A program made the translations under genes and the position numbers. This document shows, in pieces, positions 6,654 to 12,590 of a DNA stretch of 12,590 nucleotides (the stretch's first letter is position 1; each line of letters begins with the position of its first letter). The notes beneath the pieces were generated by a model. The model saw only the letters and a list, made by a program, of their open reading frames with translations. It had not been told where the DNA came from and searched no databases. This stretch comes from an uncultured Planctomycetota bacterium (lineage in GTDB: Bacteria > Planctomycetota > UBA1135 > UBA2386): NCBI GenBank assembly GCA_903925435.1, contig CAIYFF010000140.1, positions 1 through 12,590 of the forward strand, read 5' to 3'.

Positions 6654-7862
6654 ATGAAGCGCACTGTCCCGTCCGCCCTTGTCTGCCTCCTCGCTTCGGC
6701 CCACGCCGTGGCCCAGAACTCCCCCGGTTACACCGACACGCCGATGCTGCCCGACGGGAAGTGGCGCGTGCACGATGCGACGCGGCCGCAACCGCCGATC
6801 GTCGAGCCAGGGCCTGCGAGCGGGCCGGCTCCGGCGCCGAAAGACGCGATCCTGCTGTTCGACGGGTCCGGCCTGACGGAGTGGCGCAGCAACGACAAAG
6901 AGGCCAAGTGGGCCGTGGCGGATGGCTGCATGACCGTGAATGGCACGGGCGATATCCGCACCACGCGCGAGTTCGGCGACTGCCAGCTTCACATCGAATG
7001 GGCCTCGCCCGCGAAGGTCGAGGGCGAGTCGCAAGGTCGCGGCAACAGCGGCGTCTTCTTCTTCGAACGCTACGAGGTGCAGATCCTCGACTCGTTCGAG
7101 AACGTCACCTACGCCGATGGCCAAGCTGGATCGCTGTATGGCCAGAACCCGCCGCTCGTCAACGCGTGCCGCAAGCCTGGCGAATGGCAGACCTATGACA
7201 TCGTGTTCCGCGCGCCGCGTTTTGGTCCCGAAGGCGGCCTGCAGCAGCCTGCGCGCTTGACGCTGTTCCACAACGGCGTGCTCGCGCACCTCGACCGCCC
7301 GATGTGGGGAGCCACTGCGCACCGTTCGCTGCCGGCCTACAAGGCGCACGCGCCAAAGGGTCCGATCAAGCTGCAGGACCACGGCAATCCGGTGCGCTTC
7401 CGCAATGTCTGGATTCGCGAACTCGATCTGTCGGGAACGCCGGCCGTTCCATCGGCAACGCCGGTCGCAGTCGAGGCCAAGAAGACGATGGATCAGACGA
7501 TCGCCGAACTGATGGCGAAGCCTGAAGTCGCGGACGACTCGATCACCGTGCAGCACGTGCTGATCTCGTTCCAAGGCGCGCCGCGCATGACGAACGTCAC
7601 TCGCAGCAAGGACGAGGCGAAGGAACTCACCGAGCGAGTCTGGGCCAAGGCACTGACCGCGTCGGACTTCAAGGGACTGATGGCCGCCTACAGCAACGAT
7701 ACGGGGCCAGGCGAATACCCGATGACGAAGGCCACGCGCTCGCAGATGGTGAAGGCGTTTGGCGACGTTGGCTTCCGCCTCAAAGTCGGCGAGATGGGCG
7801 TTGCACCGTGGGATGCGTCGGCAAGCCCATTTGGCTGGCACATCATCAAGCGCGTGAAGTGA
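6654..7862 (+). CDS. Secreted DUF1080 (3-keto-disaccharide hydrolase-type) domain fused to a parvulin prolyl isomerase
   Basis: A 402-residue exported protein. A signal peptide (1-20, ending AHAVAQ) leads into a Pro-rich segment typical of the DUF1080 family (TDTPMLPDGKWRVHD). The DUF1080 domain spans about 64-258: the opening LLFDGSGLTEWRS, then GRGNSGVFFFERYEVQILDS, then HNGVLAHL and the closing GPIKLQDHGNPVRFRNVWIR. It has a lectin/LamG-like fold and is linked in other proteins to 3-keto-sugar hydrolysis or glycan binding. After a ~35-residue linker, residues about 297-401 form a parvulin-type domain: TVQHVLISF, SKDEAKELTERVWAKAL, DFKGLMAAYSNDTGPGEY, QMVKAFGDVGFRLKVGEM and FGWHIIKRV. His301 and His396 sit where parvulin active-site histidines are expected. 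The ATG at 6654 is chosen because the signal peptide starts there; the frame is open further upstream. This pairing is unusual; the isomerase may help fold exported partners or be a binding module. Both domain calls are confident; the joint function is unknown. Confidence 0.92.
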   Translation: MKRTVPSALVCLLASAHAVAQNSPGYTDTPMLPDGKWRVHDATRPQPPIVEPGPASGPAPAPKDAILLFDGSGLTEWRSNDKEAKWAVADGCMTVNGTGDIRTTREFGDCQLHIEWASPAKVEGESQGRGNSGVFFFERYEVQILDSFENVTYADGQAGSLYGQNPPLVNACRKPGEWQTYDIVFRAPRFGPEGGLQQPARLTLFHNGVLAHLDRPMWGATAHRSLPAYKAHAPKGPIKLQDHGNPVRFRNVWIRELDLSGTPAVPSATPVAVEAKKTMDQTIAELMAKPEVADDSITVQHVLISFQGAPRMTNVTRSKDEAKELTERVWAKALTASDFKGLMAAYSNDTGPGEYPMTKATRSQMVKAFGDVGFRLKVGEMGVAPWDASASPFGWHIIKRVK

Positions 7863-7909
7863 TCGAAGACGCGCGACCGCGGAAGCCGGTCGCGCGACGC
7901 AGAGATCAC
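7859..7909. terminator. Strong bidirectional terminator overlapping two stop codons
   Basis: CGCGCGACCG (7870-7879) and CGGTCGCGCG (7887-7896) form a perfect 10-bp stem with a 7-base loop. An outer perfect arm, GTGATC (7859-7864) with GATCAC (7904-7909), encloses it. The outer arms contain the plus-strand TGA (7860-7862) and the minus-strand stop (7906-7908). This is the most stable hairpin in the window. Confidence 0.7.
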
Positions 7910-8544
7910 GGCATCGTCAGTTCGCCCGACGACAGCCAACGATCGACCGCGAGCAACTCGGCATGGTCGGGCACATGCACGTGGCGCGGGACGCGGCGAA
8001 TGCGTGCATCGTCGCGCGCAAAGGGCGGCGCTGGATCCATGGACCAGAGCGCGCTCGCGGCTCGCGGCGTCATCGCCAAGAACACACGCTCGGGCTCTGG
8101 CAACTCTTCGTGCCACGCGACAAGACGATCCGTGACGTCGCGCAGCAGAAGTTCCCAGTTCTGTAGCCGCAGTCTCGATCCGTATCGCGACTTGCCCTTG
8201 GTCCGCAGATGCGTGACCTGCGCCGTCCCGTTGCCGCGCACCACGTATCGCTTCTCGGCCTTGTGGCGAACGAGCGATGCGCCATCCCAGTAGCCCATCG
8301 CCATCGCGCCGTATTGCAGCAGCACGACAACGCGGCGCAGCGGCAGCAGCGACGCACGCCCTCGAAAGGCTGCAATCGCCTCACCCGGGAACGGGGCGTC
8401 GACCGTCGCTGGCAAACAGAGGCGCGCCGTTCCGCCCGCCGTTTGCGCGGTAAATCCGAGGCCGCGCTCGTCCGCGATCGCGGCCGGGAACGCCGCCTCG
8501 AAGTCGGCGAGCTGCTCGTCGGTGTCCGCGAACGCAAAGCGCAT
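7906..8544 (-). CDS. Bacterial VLRF1 (Vms1/ANKZF1-like) release-factor-type protein
   Basis: A 212-residue cytoplasmic protein. It resembles the catalytic domain of eukaryotic Vms1/ANKZF1, which releases stalled nascent chains by cleaving peptidyl-tRNA on 60S subunits, and its bacterial VLRF1 relatives. A hydrophobic strand, RRVVVLLQYGAMAMGYWDG (71-89), leads into HKAEKRYVVRGNGTAQ (94-109), whose GTAQ fits the catalytic GxxQ motif. Next comes a basic segment, THLRTKGKSRYGSRLRLQN (111-129), comparable to the SAGASLRRYNE region of ANKZF1. The C-terminal pattern FARDDARIRRVPRHVHVPD (175-193) parallels the 'P-R-L-R-R-I-P' strand of ANKZF1. The zinc finger, ankyrin and p97-binding parts of the eukaryotic proteins are absent, so this is a single-domain form. 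The ATG at 8544 is chosen because coherent domain sequence begins there; the frame stays open upstream but would run into the neighbouring gene. It is divergent from the FprA-like gene. The likely role is ribosome rescue or tRNA-ester hydrolysis, inferred from the family. Confidence 0.8.
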   Translation of the reverse strand: MRFAFADTDEQLADFEAAFPAAIADERGLGFTAQTAGGTARLCLPATVDAPFPGEAIAAFRGRASLLPLRRVVVLLQYGAMAMGYWDGASLVRHKAEKRYVVRGNGTAQVTHLRTKGKSRYGSRLRLQNWELLLRDVTDRLVAWHEELPEPERVFLAMTPRAASALWSMDPAPPFARDDARIRRVPRHVHVPDHAELLAVDRWLSSGELTMP

Positions 8545-8610
8545 GCGAGCACGATTGCGGCTGCGCGTTGGCCGCGCAATCCCACGGGCACGCCCCGCGT
8601 GACAAGGCGC

Positions 8611-8626
8611 ACGGACTCTCGTCCGT
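8611..8626. promoter_or_regulatory. Small perfect dyad in the divergent spacer
   Basis: ACGGAC (8611-8616) and GTCCGT (8621-8626) pair perfectly around TCTC, about midway in the 139-base spacer between the VLRF1-like and FprA-like genes. It could be an operator or a hairpin in either leader. No known binding site is recognised. Confidence 0.25.
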
Positions 8627-8670
8627 CTGAACTTCGCACTGCGGCGGCATTGCGGAGCAAGGCAGCGCGG

Positions 8671-8676
8671 TAGCAT
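8671..8676 (+). promoter_or_regulatory. Candidate -10 element of a leaderless promoter for the reductase gene
   Basis: TAGCAT fits the TANNNT pattern and lies seven bases before the ATG at 8684. That spacing places transcription start at or near the start codon, as in leaderless mRNAs. There is no Shine-Dalgarno sequence. A weak TTGCGG at 8650-8655 is the only -35-like match, with a short 15-base spacer. Confidence 0.4.
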
Positions 8677-8683
8677 TCGCCCC

Positions 8684-10090
8684 ATGAGCCAGCGCCCCGG
8701 CACCGGTGAGGTTCCGCTCCGCGTCTGCACGATCGGGTCTGGTCCGTCGGCGTTCTACGCCGCGGAAAGCCTGCTCAAGACGCCTGGACTCGAAGTGCGC
8801 GTCGACATGTTCGAACGCCTCCCGACTCCGTTCGGCCTCGTGCGCGGCGGAGTCGCTCCCGACCATCAGAAGATCAAGTCGGTGAGCAAGGTCTACGACA
8901 AGATCGCCGAGGACCCGCGATTCCGATTCTTCGGCAACGTGCGCATCGGCCGCGATCTCGCGATCGCCGACCTCGAACGCAACTACCACGCGATCGTCTG
9001 GGCCATCGGCTGCGAGAGTGACAACCGACTCGGCATCCCTGGCGAGGACTTGGCAGGCGTGCACTCCGCCACGGAGTTCGTCGGCTGGTACAACGGCCAC
9101 CCGGACCATCGCGATCGCTCGTTCGATCTTGCCCGCGCGCAACGCGTGGTCGTCGTGGGCAATGGCAACGTGGCGATGGATGTGTCGCGAATCCTGCTGC
9201 AGCCAGCAGAACGACTCGCCACGACGGACATCGCCGACCATGCCCTGTCGATCCTGCGGCAGAGCACGGTGCGCGAAGTCGTTCTGCTCGGTCGCCGCGG
9301 CCCAGCGCAAGCTGCGTTCTCGCCAAAGGAGATCGAGGAGATCGCAGAGTTGCCCGATGTCGACGTCGCAGTGAGCGCGGACGACATGCAACTCGATCCG
9401 CATTCGGCGGCATGGCTCGAGACGCAATCGCGCAGCGTGCAGCGCACCGTCAAGTTCTTGCAGGAATGCGCCGCGCGCGGCCCACAGGATCGCCCAAAGC
9501 GACTGTGCTGCCGATTCCTCACCGCGCCAATCGCGTTCGAGGGCAACTCGGGTCGACTTCAGCGCGTGCGCGTTCAGCATGCCGAACTCGCGCCGGATGC
9601 CGATGGCACTCCGCGCGCCAAGCCAATCGATCGCTTCACGACGATCGAAGCGGATCTCGTGCTCAAGGCAGTCGGCTATCGCGGCATCGAGTTGCCTGGG
9701 CTCGCGTTCGATTCCAAGCGCGGCATCGTCGCCAATCGCGATGGACGAGCGCTGCAGACAGCCGGCGGCAGCGACGTTCGCACCGGCCACTACGTCGTGG
9801 GCTGGGCCAAGCGCGGCCCCACCGGCCTCGTCGGCACCAACAGCCCGGACAGCAAGGCAACGATCGAGTTGCTGCTCGAAGACCTCCGCGACGGCAAGAC
9901 GATGCAGCCAGCGCCGCAGTGCGGCACAGAGGCAACGCTGCGCAACAAAGGCATCGACTTCGTCAGCTGGAGCGATTGGCTGCAACTCGACGCGCACGAA
10001 CGCAGCGAGGGCGAGGCGCGCGGCAAGGCGCGACACAAAGAGCCGAGCACAGAAGCGCTGATGCGAGCCGTGCGCGCCTTGCGCGGCTGA
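8684..10090 (+). CDS. fprA: FprA/adrenodoxin-reductase-type ferredoxin-NADP reductase
   Basis: A 468-residue soluble flavoprotein. It should pass electrons between NADPH and ferredoxin or adrenodoxin-like partners through FAD. FAD site: CTIGSGPSAFYAAESLL (15-31) and PTPFGLVRGGVAPDHQKIKS (47-66), the hallmark of this family. AIVWAIGCESD (103-113) and TEFVGWYNGHPD (130-141) are also family signatures. NADP site: VVVVGNGNVAMDVSRILL (155-172), followed by the paired arginines of LGRRGPAQAAFS, which bind the NADP 2'-phosphate. The C-terminal GWAKRGPTGLVGTN starts at 373 and closes the FAD site. The length matches FprA of actinobacteria. The ATG at 8684 places the glycine-rich loop at residue 18. 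No ferredoxin gene is in the window, so its redox partner and pathway (cytochrome P450, iron-sulfur or siderophore metabolism) are unknown. A 16-base tandem duplication covers its stop codon. Confidence 0.95.
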   Translation: MSQRPGTGEVPLRVCTIGSGPSAFYAAESLLKTPGLEVRVDMFERLPTPFGLVRGGVAPDHQKIKSVSKVYDKIAEDPRFRFFGNVRIGRDLAIADLERNYHAIVWAIGCESDNRLGIPGEDLAGVHSATEFVGWYNGHPDHRDRSFDLARAQRVVVVGNGNVAMDVSRILLQPAERLATTDIADHALSILRQSTVREVVLLGRRGPAQAAFSPKEIEEIAELPDVDVAVSADDMQLDPHSAAWLETQSRSVQRTVKFLQECAARGPQDRPKRLCCRFLTAPIAFEGNSGRLQRVRVQHAELAPDADGTPRAKPIDRFTTIEADLVLKAVGYRGIELPGLAFDSKRGIVANRDGRALQTAGGSDVRTGHYVVGWAKRGPTGLVGTNSPDSKATIELLLEDLRDGKTMQPAPQCGTEATLRNKGIDFVSWSDWLQLDAHERSEGEARGKARHKEPSTEALMRAVRALRG

Positions 10091-10112
10091 CACGCTGCGC
10101 GGCTGACACGCT
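10081..10112 (+). repeat. Perfect 16-bp tandem duplication spanning a stop codon
   Basis: The unit GCGCGGCTGACACGCT occurs at 10081-10096 and again, identically and without a gap, at 10097-10112, followed by the partial copy GCGCTGCGG-like start. The first copy contains the TGA stop of the reductase gene. It looks like a recent slippage duplication and changes no protein residue. Confidence 0.85.
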
Positions 10113-10128
10113 GCGCTGCGGTCCTCAG

Positions 10129-10171
10129 CGTTTTGTCCGCTTCACCAAAACGGGGACACGCCATGTGCCCC
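10129..10171. terminator. Hairpin pair between convergent genes
   Basis: CGTTTTG (10129-10135) and CAAAACG (10146-10152) form a perfect 7-bp stem with a 10-base loop. The A/T-rich arms supply T-runs on both strands. A second stem follows: GGGG-A-CAC (10152-10159) with GTGCCCC (10165-10171), one bulged A and a 5-base loop. The structures lie in the 115-base gap between a plus gene ending at 10090 and a minus gene ending at 10206, so they probably terminate both. Confidence 0.55.
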
Positions 10172-10205
10172 ATGCGAGATTCGGCATGAGCGCGAAGCGC
10201 AGAGG

Positions 10206-11204
10206 TCAGACGAGGTCGCTGTCGCCCGACGTGTGAAACCACTGCTCTCGGTAGAACAGCGTGCCACGGTTGTCGAACGGGATCACGACCAGGAAGTAGG
10301 TCGTGCCGTAGACCATGAAGCCCATCGCTTGGAACTTCAAAAAGCGCGGGTTCATCTGCGGGAACAACGTCGCGAGCACGGGGCAACCGCGCTCGTTCGT
10401 GATGCGCTCACATTCTGCGACGAGCGAAGTCATCGCCGCGTCGTCATCGACGGGGCAAAGCCAATCGACGAGTTGGCCCGCGCCGGGGAACAGGAAGTCG
10501 CTCTTGGTCCACACCGCGACGCCGCGCAGCGCGCCGCTTGCGCGTTCGCGGCACTCCACGATCTCGTAGCTCGTGTGCGCTGCGTCCGCATAGCGCCAGT
10601 TGAGGTAACGCGCATCGCGAACGATCGCGAGCTGACTCTCGTCCTTCAGCCGATCCCACAACCCATCTGCATCCTGCGACACACGGCGCACTCGACGCGT
10701 CTCGAGCTCTGCTGACGTCGCGCGCGGCGGGATGCCGCCGGGTGGCACTGCACGGAACAAGAAGTCCCAGTCGCGGATGTTCTCGTAGCGGAGGTACTTC
10801 TGCCCAATGCGCCAGTTGGGGATCGGCCAACCGTAGTGGAACCGCGCTTGCCCGGGCTGCGTGCCCCCGAACAGCTCGTACATCTTCCACCCGATGTGCA
10901 CGAACAGCCCCGGCCTCGCGCCGTGGCGACGGTGCTCGGGCAGGACCCACATGTCGAGCCCCTGCGCAGCGACGAGGTCCTCGCCTTCCATGCGCACGCG
11001 CACCGGCATGCTGGTGTAGGCACCGACGATGCCGTGCTCCTCATGCTCGGCGACGGCGATGTGCACGGCGCCGACAGGGTTGTCGCGGAACTGCCAGTTC
11101 CAATGCGCGAGCGAACGCGGCTTCGGGAACACGGCGTTGTAGCCCGTGAGCAAGCCGTGCTCGTCGCCGGGTCGATATGCGCGAATCGTGATCGGGTCAG
11201 CCAT
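10206..11204 (-). CDS. GNAT-family N-acetyltransferase, two-lobed
   Basis: A 332-residue cytoplasmic protein, about twice the length of a simple GNAT domain. The N-terminal lobe starts TIRAYRPGDEHGLLTGYNAVF and carries the acetyl-CoA-binding pattern around DMWVLPEHRRHGARPGLF (84-101), where RRHGA stands in for the usual Q/R-x-x-G-x-G/A. The second lobe contains RDARYLNWRYAD (197-207), a motif found in large GNAT proteins linked to exopolysaccharide or cell-surface sugar synthesis, and ends with a GFMVYGTTYFLVVIPF strand pair. The substrate is unknown; a sugar or peptide amine is likely. The ATG at 11204 has AAGGA about 20 bases upstream, too far for normal use. The gene lies 54 bases after the beta-propeller gene on the same strand, so the two may share a transcript. 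No glycosyltransferase is nearby to support the polysaccharide idea. Confidence 0.85.
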   Translation of the reverse strand: MADPITIRAYRPGDEHGLLTGYNAVFPKPRSLAHWNWQFRDNPVGAVHIAVAEHEEHGIVGAYTSMPVRVRMEGEDLVAAQGLDMWVLPEHRRHGARPGLFVHIGWKMYELFGGTQPGQARFHYGWPIPNWRIGQKYLRYENIRDWDFLFRAVPPGGIPPRATSAELETRRVRRVSQDADGLWDRLKDESQLAIVRDARYLNWRYADAAHTSYEIVECRERASGALRGVAVWTKSDFLFPGAGQLVDWLCPVDDDAAMTSLVAECERITNERGCPVLATLFPQMNPRFLKFQAMGFMVYGTTYFLVVIPFDNRGTLFYREQWFHTSGDSDLV

Positions 11205-11258
11205 GGGCGATCTGCGGAGGTTCCTTATCGGCGCGGCGGCTCTGCGACCTTCTGCCTG

Positions 11259-12590
11259 TCATGGCGCGGCGTTGCGCGTGTACCACGCCCTGCCGTGCAG
11301 CATGGGAACTGGCTCAGCGCCACCGACCTTGGACGCGCGCACGAGCGAAGCGTCGATCGCATAGACGCGGCAGATCGCAGGATCCTTCACCGTGAGATGC
11401 ACCACCGTGCCATCGCCATTCGCAACCGCGAACGTCGCATCGTGCGGCTTCACGTCGCGCGGCGGGCAGCCGTAGGACTCATGGTGGTCATAGGTCCAGC
11501 TCTTCACACGGATCGCGTCGGAGGCCAGCGATGCGGCATCGACCGGCATCGAGAATCGAAGATCGAATCCCTCGCGCGTGGCCGTGACCTCGATGAGATC
11601 GAAGGGCGTCTCGCCGTTCCACACGAGCCGCTGCAGTCCGTGCTGGCTCTGGCCGAGCGAACCCCAGCCTCGATTGGTGAGGCCACACCAGAGCGATCCA
11701 TCCTTGGCCCACGCGACGCGCACGATGCCGCACGCAAAGCCGCGACGGAACGGATAGCACGCGCCCTGCCAGCGGCCTTGCACTTGCTCGAGCGATATGC
11801 GGAACACTTCGGAGCTGTATTGGTCGCCGCAGAACACCTGTCCGCGATATGGACCAAAGCGGCCTTGGTCGTCCCATACGAAGCCAGCCGGCGAACGGCC
11901 GCATTCGTCGTATGGGATCCAAACCGCAGGCAAGCGGAAGTTCGGGATCGTGCGCGCGGCTTCCTCCATGCGCATCCCGCTCTTCACCTCGCCAGGATGC
12001 GGCGCCTTGCTGCGCGGATCCGCGCACGACGCGATGCCCCACGGATGTCCGTGAAAGTCACCGCGTTGCAGCGGCGCGAACTTGCTCGTCGCACACCACT
12101 CGCCTTGGTTGTCGGTGTAGAAGACCTCGCCCCATGGCGCAGCCGCGACGCCAGCCGGCGATCGCAGGCCTGCGCATTCCGCGACCCAAGAGCCGTCCTT
12201 CTGCACTGCGACCGCAAAACCGCGGAACGGCGCGCGGCCGAAGGGCTCGTCGCCAAACGGCTTGTTGAGCGTGAGCCACATCGAGCCGTCCTTCGCGAGC
12301 GCCGGACCGAAGCAATACTCGTGGTAGTTGCCCGACAGGGTCCAACCGCTCGCAACGGTCTCCAACTCGTCCATCCGCCCGTCGCCATCCGCGTCGCGCA
12401 TTCGCGATAGCTCGCCGCGTTGCGCGCAATAGAGCCAACCGTCGTGATCGAGAAGCCCAAGAGGCTCCTGCAACCCCTCTGCCCACAGCGAGAACTTGGG
12501 CTTTTGCGCATACGGCTCCTCGATGCGCCACACCTCGCCGCGACGCGTCGACACGAACAACTCGCGTTCCCGTTCAGCGATGCCGCCCAG
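11259..12590 (-). CDS. Secreted beta-propeller protein of the PVC membrane-bound dehydrogenase type, 5' end missing
   Basis: The frame is open from the right edge to the stop at 11259-11261, giving 443 visible residues; the N-terminus with any signal peptide lies beyond the window. The TTG at 12560 is in mid-strand (LFVSTRRGEVWRIE), so it is not taken as the start. Repeated blade-like units occur: STRRGEVWRIE, DGWLYCAQRGELSRMRDADG, AKDGSMWLTLNKPFGDEPFG, CAGLRSPAGVAAAPWGEVFY, TDNQGEWCATSKFAPLQRGD and WAKDGSLWCGLTNRGWGS. These resemble the propeller part of planctomycete 'PVC-type membrane-bound dehydrogenase' or DUF7133 proteins, related to PQQ/sugar dehydrogenases. DADGDGRMDE, about 65-75 residues in, looks like a calcium-binding loop. 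The last ~100 residues form a separate beta domain, and no CxxCH haem motif is present in the visible part, unlike many longer relatives. Enzymatic activity and substrate are unknown. GNAT follows 54 bases downstream. Confidence 0.85.
   Translation of the reverse strand: MGGIAERERELFVSTRRGEVWRIEEPYAQKPKFSLWAEGLQEPLGLLDHDGWLYCAQRGELSRMRDADGDGRMDELETVASGWTLSGNYHEYCFGPALAKDGSMWLTLNKPFGDEPFGRAPFRGFAVAVQKDGSWVAECAGLRSPAGVAAAPWGEVFYTDNQGEWCATSKFAPLQRGDFHGHPWGIASCADPRSKAPHPGEVKSGMRMEEAARTIPNFRLPAVWIPYDECGRSPAGFVWDDQGRFGPYRGQVFCGDQYSSEVFRISLEQVQGRWQGACYPFRRGFACGIVRVAWAKDGSLWCGLTNRGWGSLGQSQHGLQRLVWNGETPFDLIEVTATREGFDLRFSMPVDAASLASDAIRVKSWTYDHHESYGCPPRDVKPHDATFAVANGDGTVVHLTVKDPAICRVYAIDASLVRASKVGGAEPVPMLHGRAWYTRNAAP

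Noticed and set aside
6462..7841. A 459-codon open frame on the minus strand
   Set aside because: It is antisense to the DUF1080-parvulin gene, whose sense frame has a signal peptide and two recognisable domains.
8545..8730. Upstream extension of the VLRF1-like frame
   Set aside because: The frame stays open but would overlap the divergent reductase gene by 47 bases, and the added residues are Arg/Pro/Cys-rich and do not look like protein. The ATG at 8544 fits the domain start.
8381..10093. A 570-codon open frame on the minus strand
   Set aside because: It is antisense to the well-supported FprA-type gene and shows low-complexity Arg/Ala/His composition without motifs.
10836..12410. A 524-codon open frame on the plus strand
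   Set aside because: It is antisense to the beta-propeller and GNAT genes, both of which have clear family features; its composition is a typical GC-rich shadow.
1..12590. Toxin-antitoxin, phage, transposon or CRISPR signals as an explanation for the XRE and sigma-like pair
   Set aside because: No small toxin-like partner, integrase, transposase, terminal inverted repeats with target duplications, or regularly spaced repeats were seen, and composition is even along the window.

Overview
The window is GC-rich bacterial DNA, almost fully coding, with genes on both strands. Several features point to Planctomycetota, probably an environmental lineage: a DUF1080 (3-keto-disaccharide hydrolase-type) secreted protein, a beta-propeller of the PVC membrane-bound dehydrogenase type, large secreted beta-sandwich proteins whose signal peptides end in A-Q, and few Shine-Dalgarno sequences. 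This is an inference from gene content; there is no rRNA or other marker gene here.

Layout, left to right. (1) Positions 1-2759, plus strand: the 3' part of a secreted beta-sandwich protein gene, then a small two-component system (histidine kinase and OmpR/PhoB-type regulator). The three genes are packed so tightly that they look like one operon. (2) 2883-3890, plus: a secreted protein of unknown function with a hairpin just before its start. (3) 3976-5870, minus: a helix-turn-helix regulator followed by a secreted astacin-like metalloprotease homologue that has lost its catalytic glutamate. (4) 6034-7862, plus, divergent from the regulator: a small, degenerate ECF-sigma-like protein, then a secreted DUF1080 protein with a parvulin-type prolyl isomerase domain fused to its C-terminus. 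(5) 7906-8544, minus: a small protein that closely resembles the catalytic domain of the eukaryotic ribosome-rescue factor Vms1/ANKZF1 (VLRF1), including an intact GxxQ motif. (6) 8684-10090, plus: an FprA/adrenodoxin-reductase-type ferredoxin-NADP reductase. (7) 10206-12590, minus: a GNAT acetyltransferase preceded by the C-terminal part of a secreted beta-propeller protein that runs off the right edge.

The four convergent or end-of-operon junctions (2760-2882, 3891-3975, 7863-7905, 10091-10205) each hold strong inverted repeats that probably act as terminators. The two divergent spacers (5871-6033 and 8545-8683) are the main promoter regions. The first carries operator-like repeats beside the helix-turn-helix gene. 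No gene-free stretch exceeds 300 bases, and I saw no tRNA, rRNA, CRISPR array, insertion sequence or phage gene.

The genes do not form one obvious pathway. The most notable items are the bacterial VLRF1-like release factor, the DUF1080-parvulin fusion and the apparently dead astacin.
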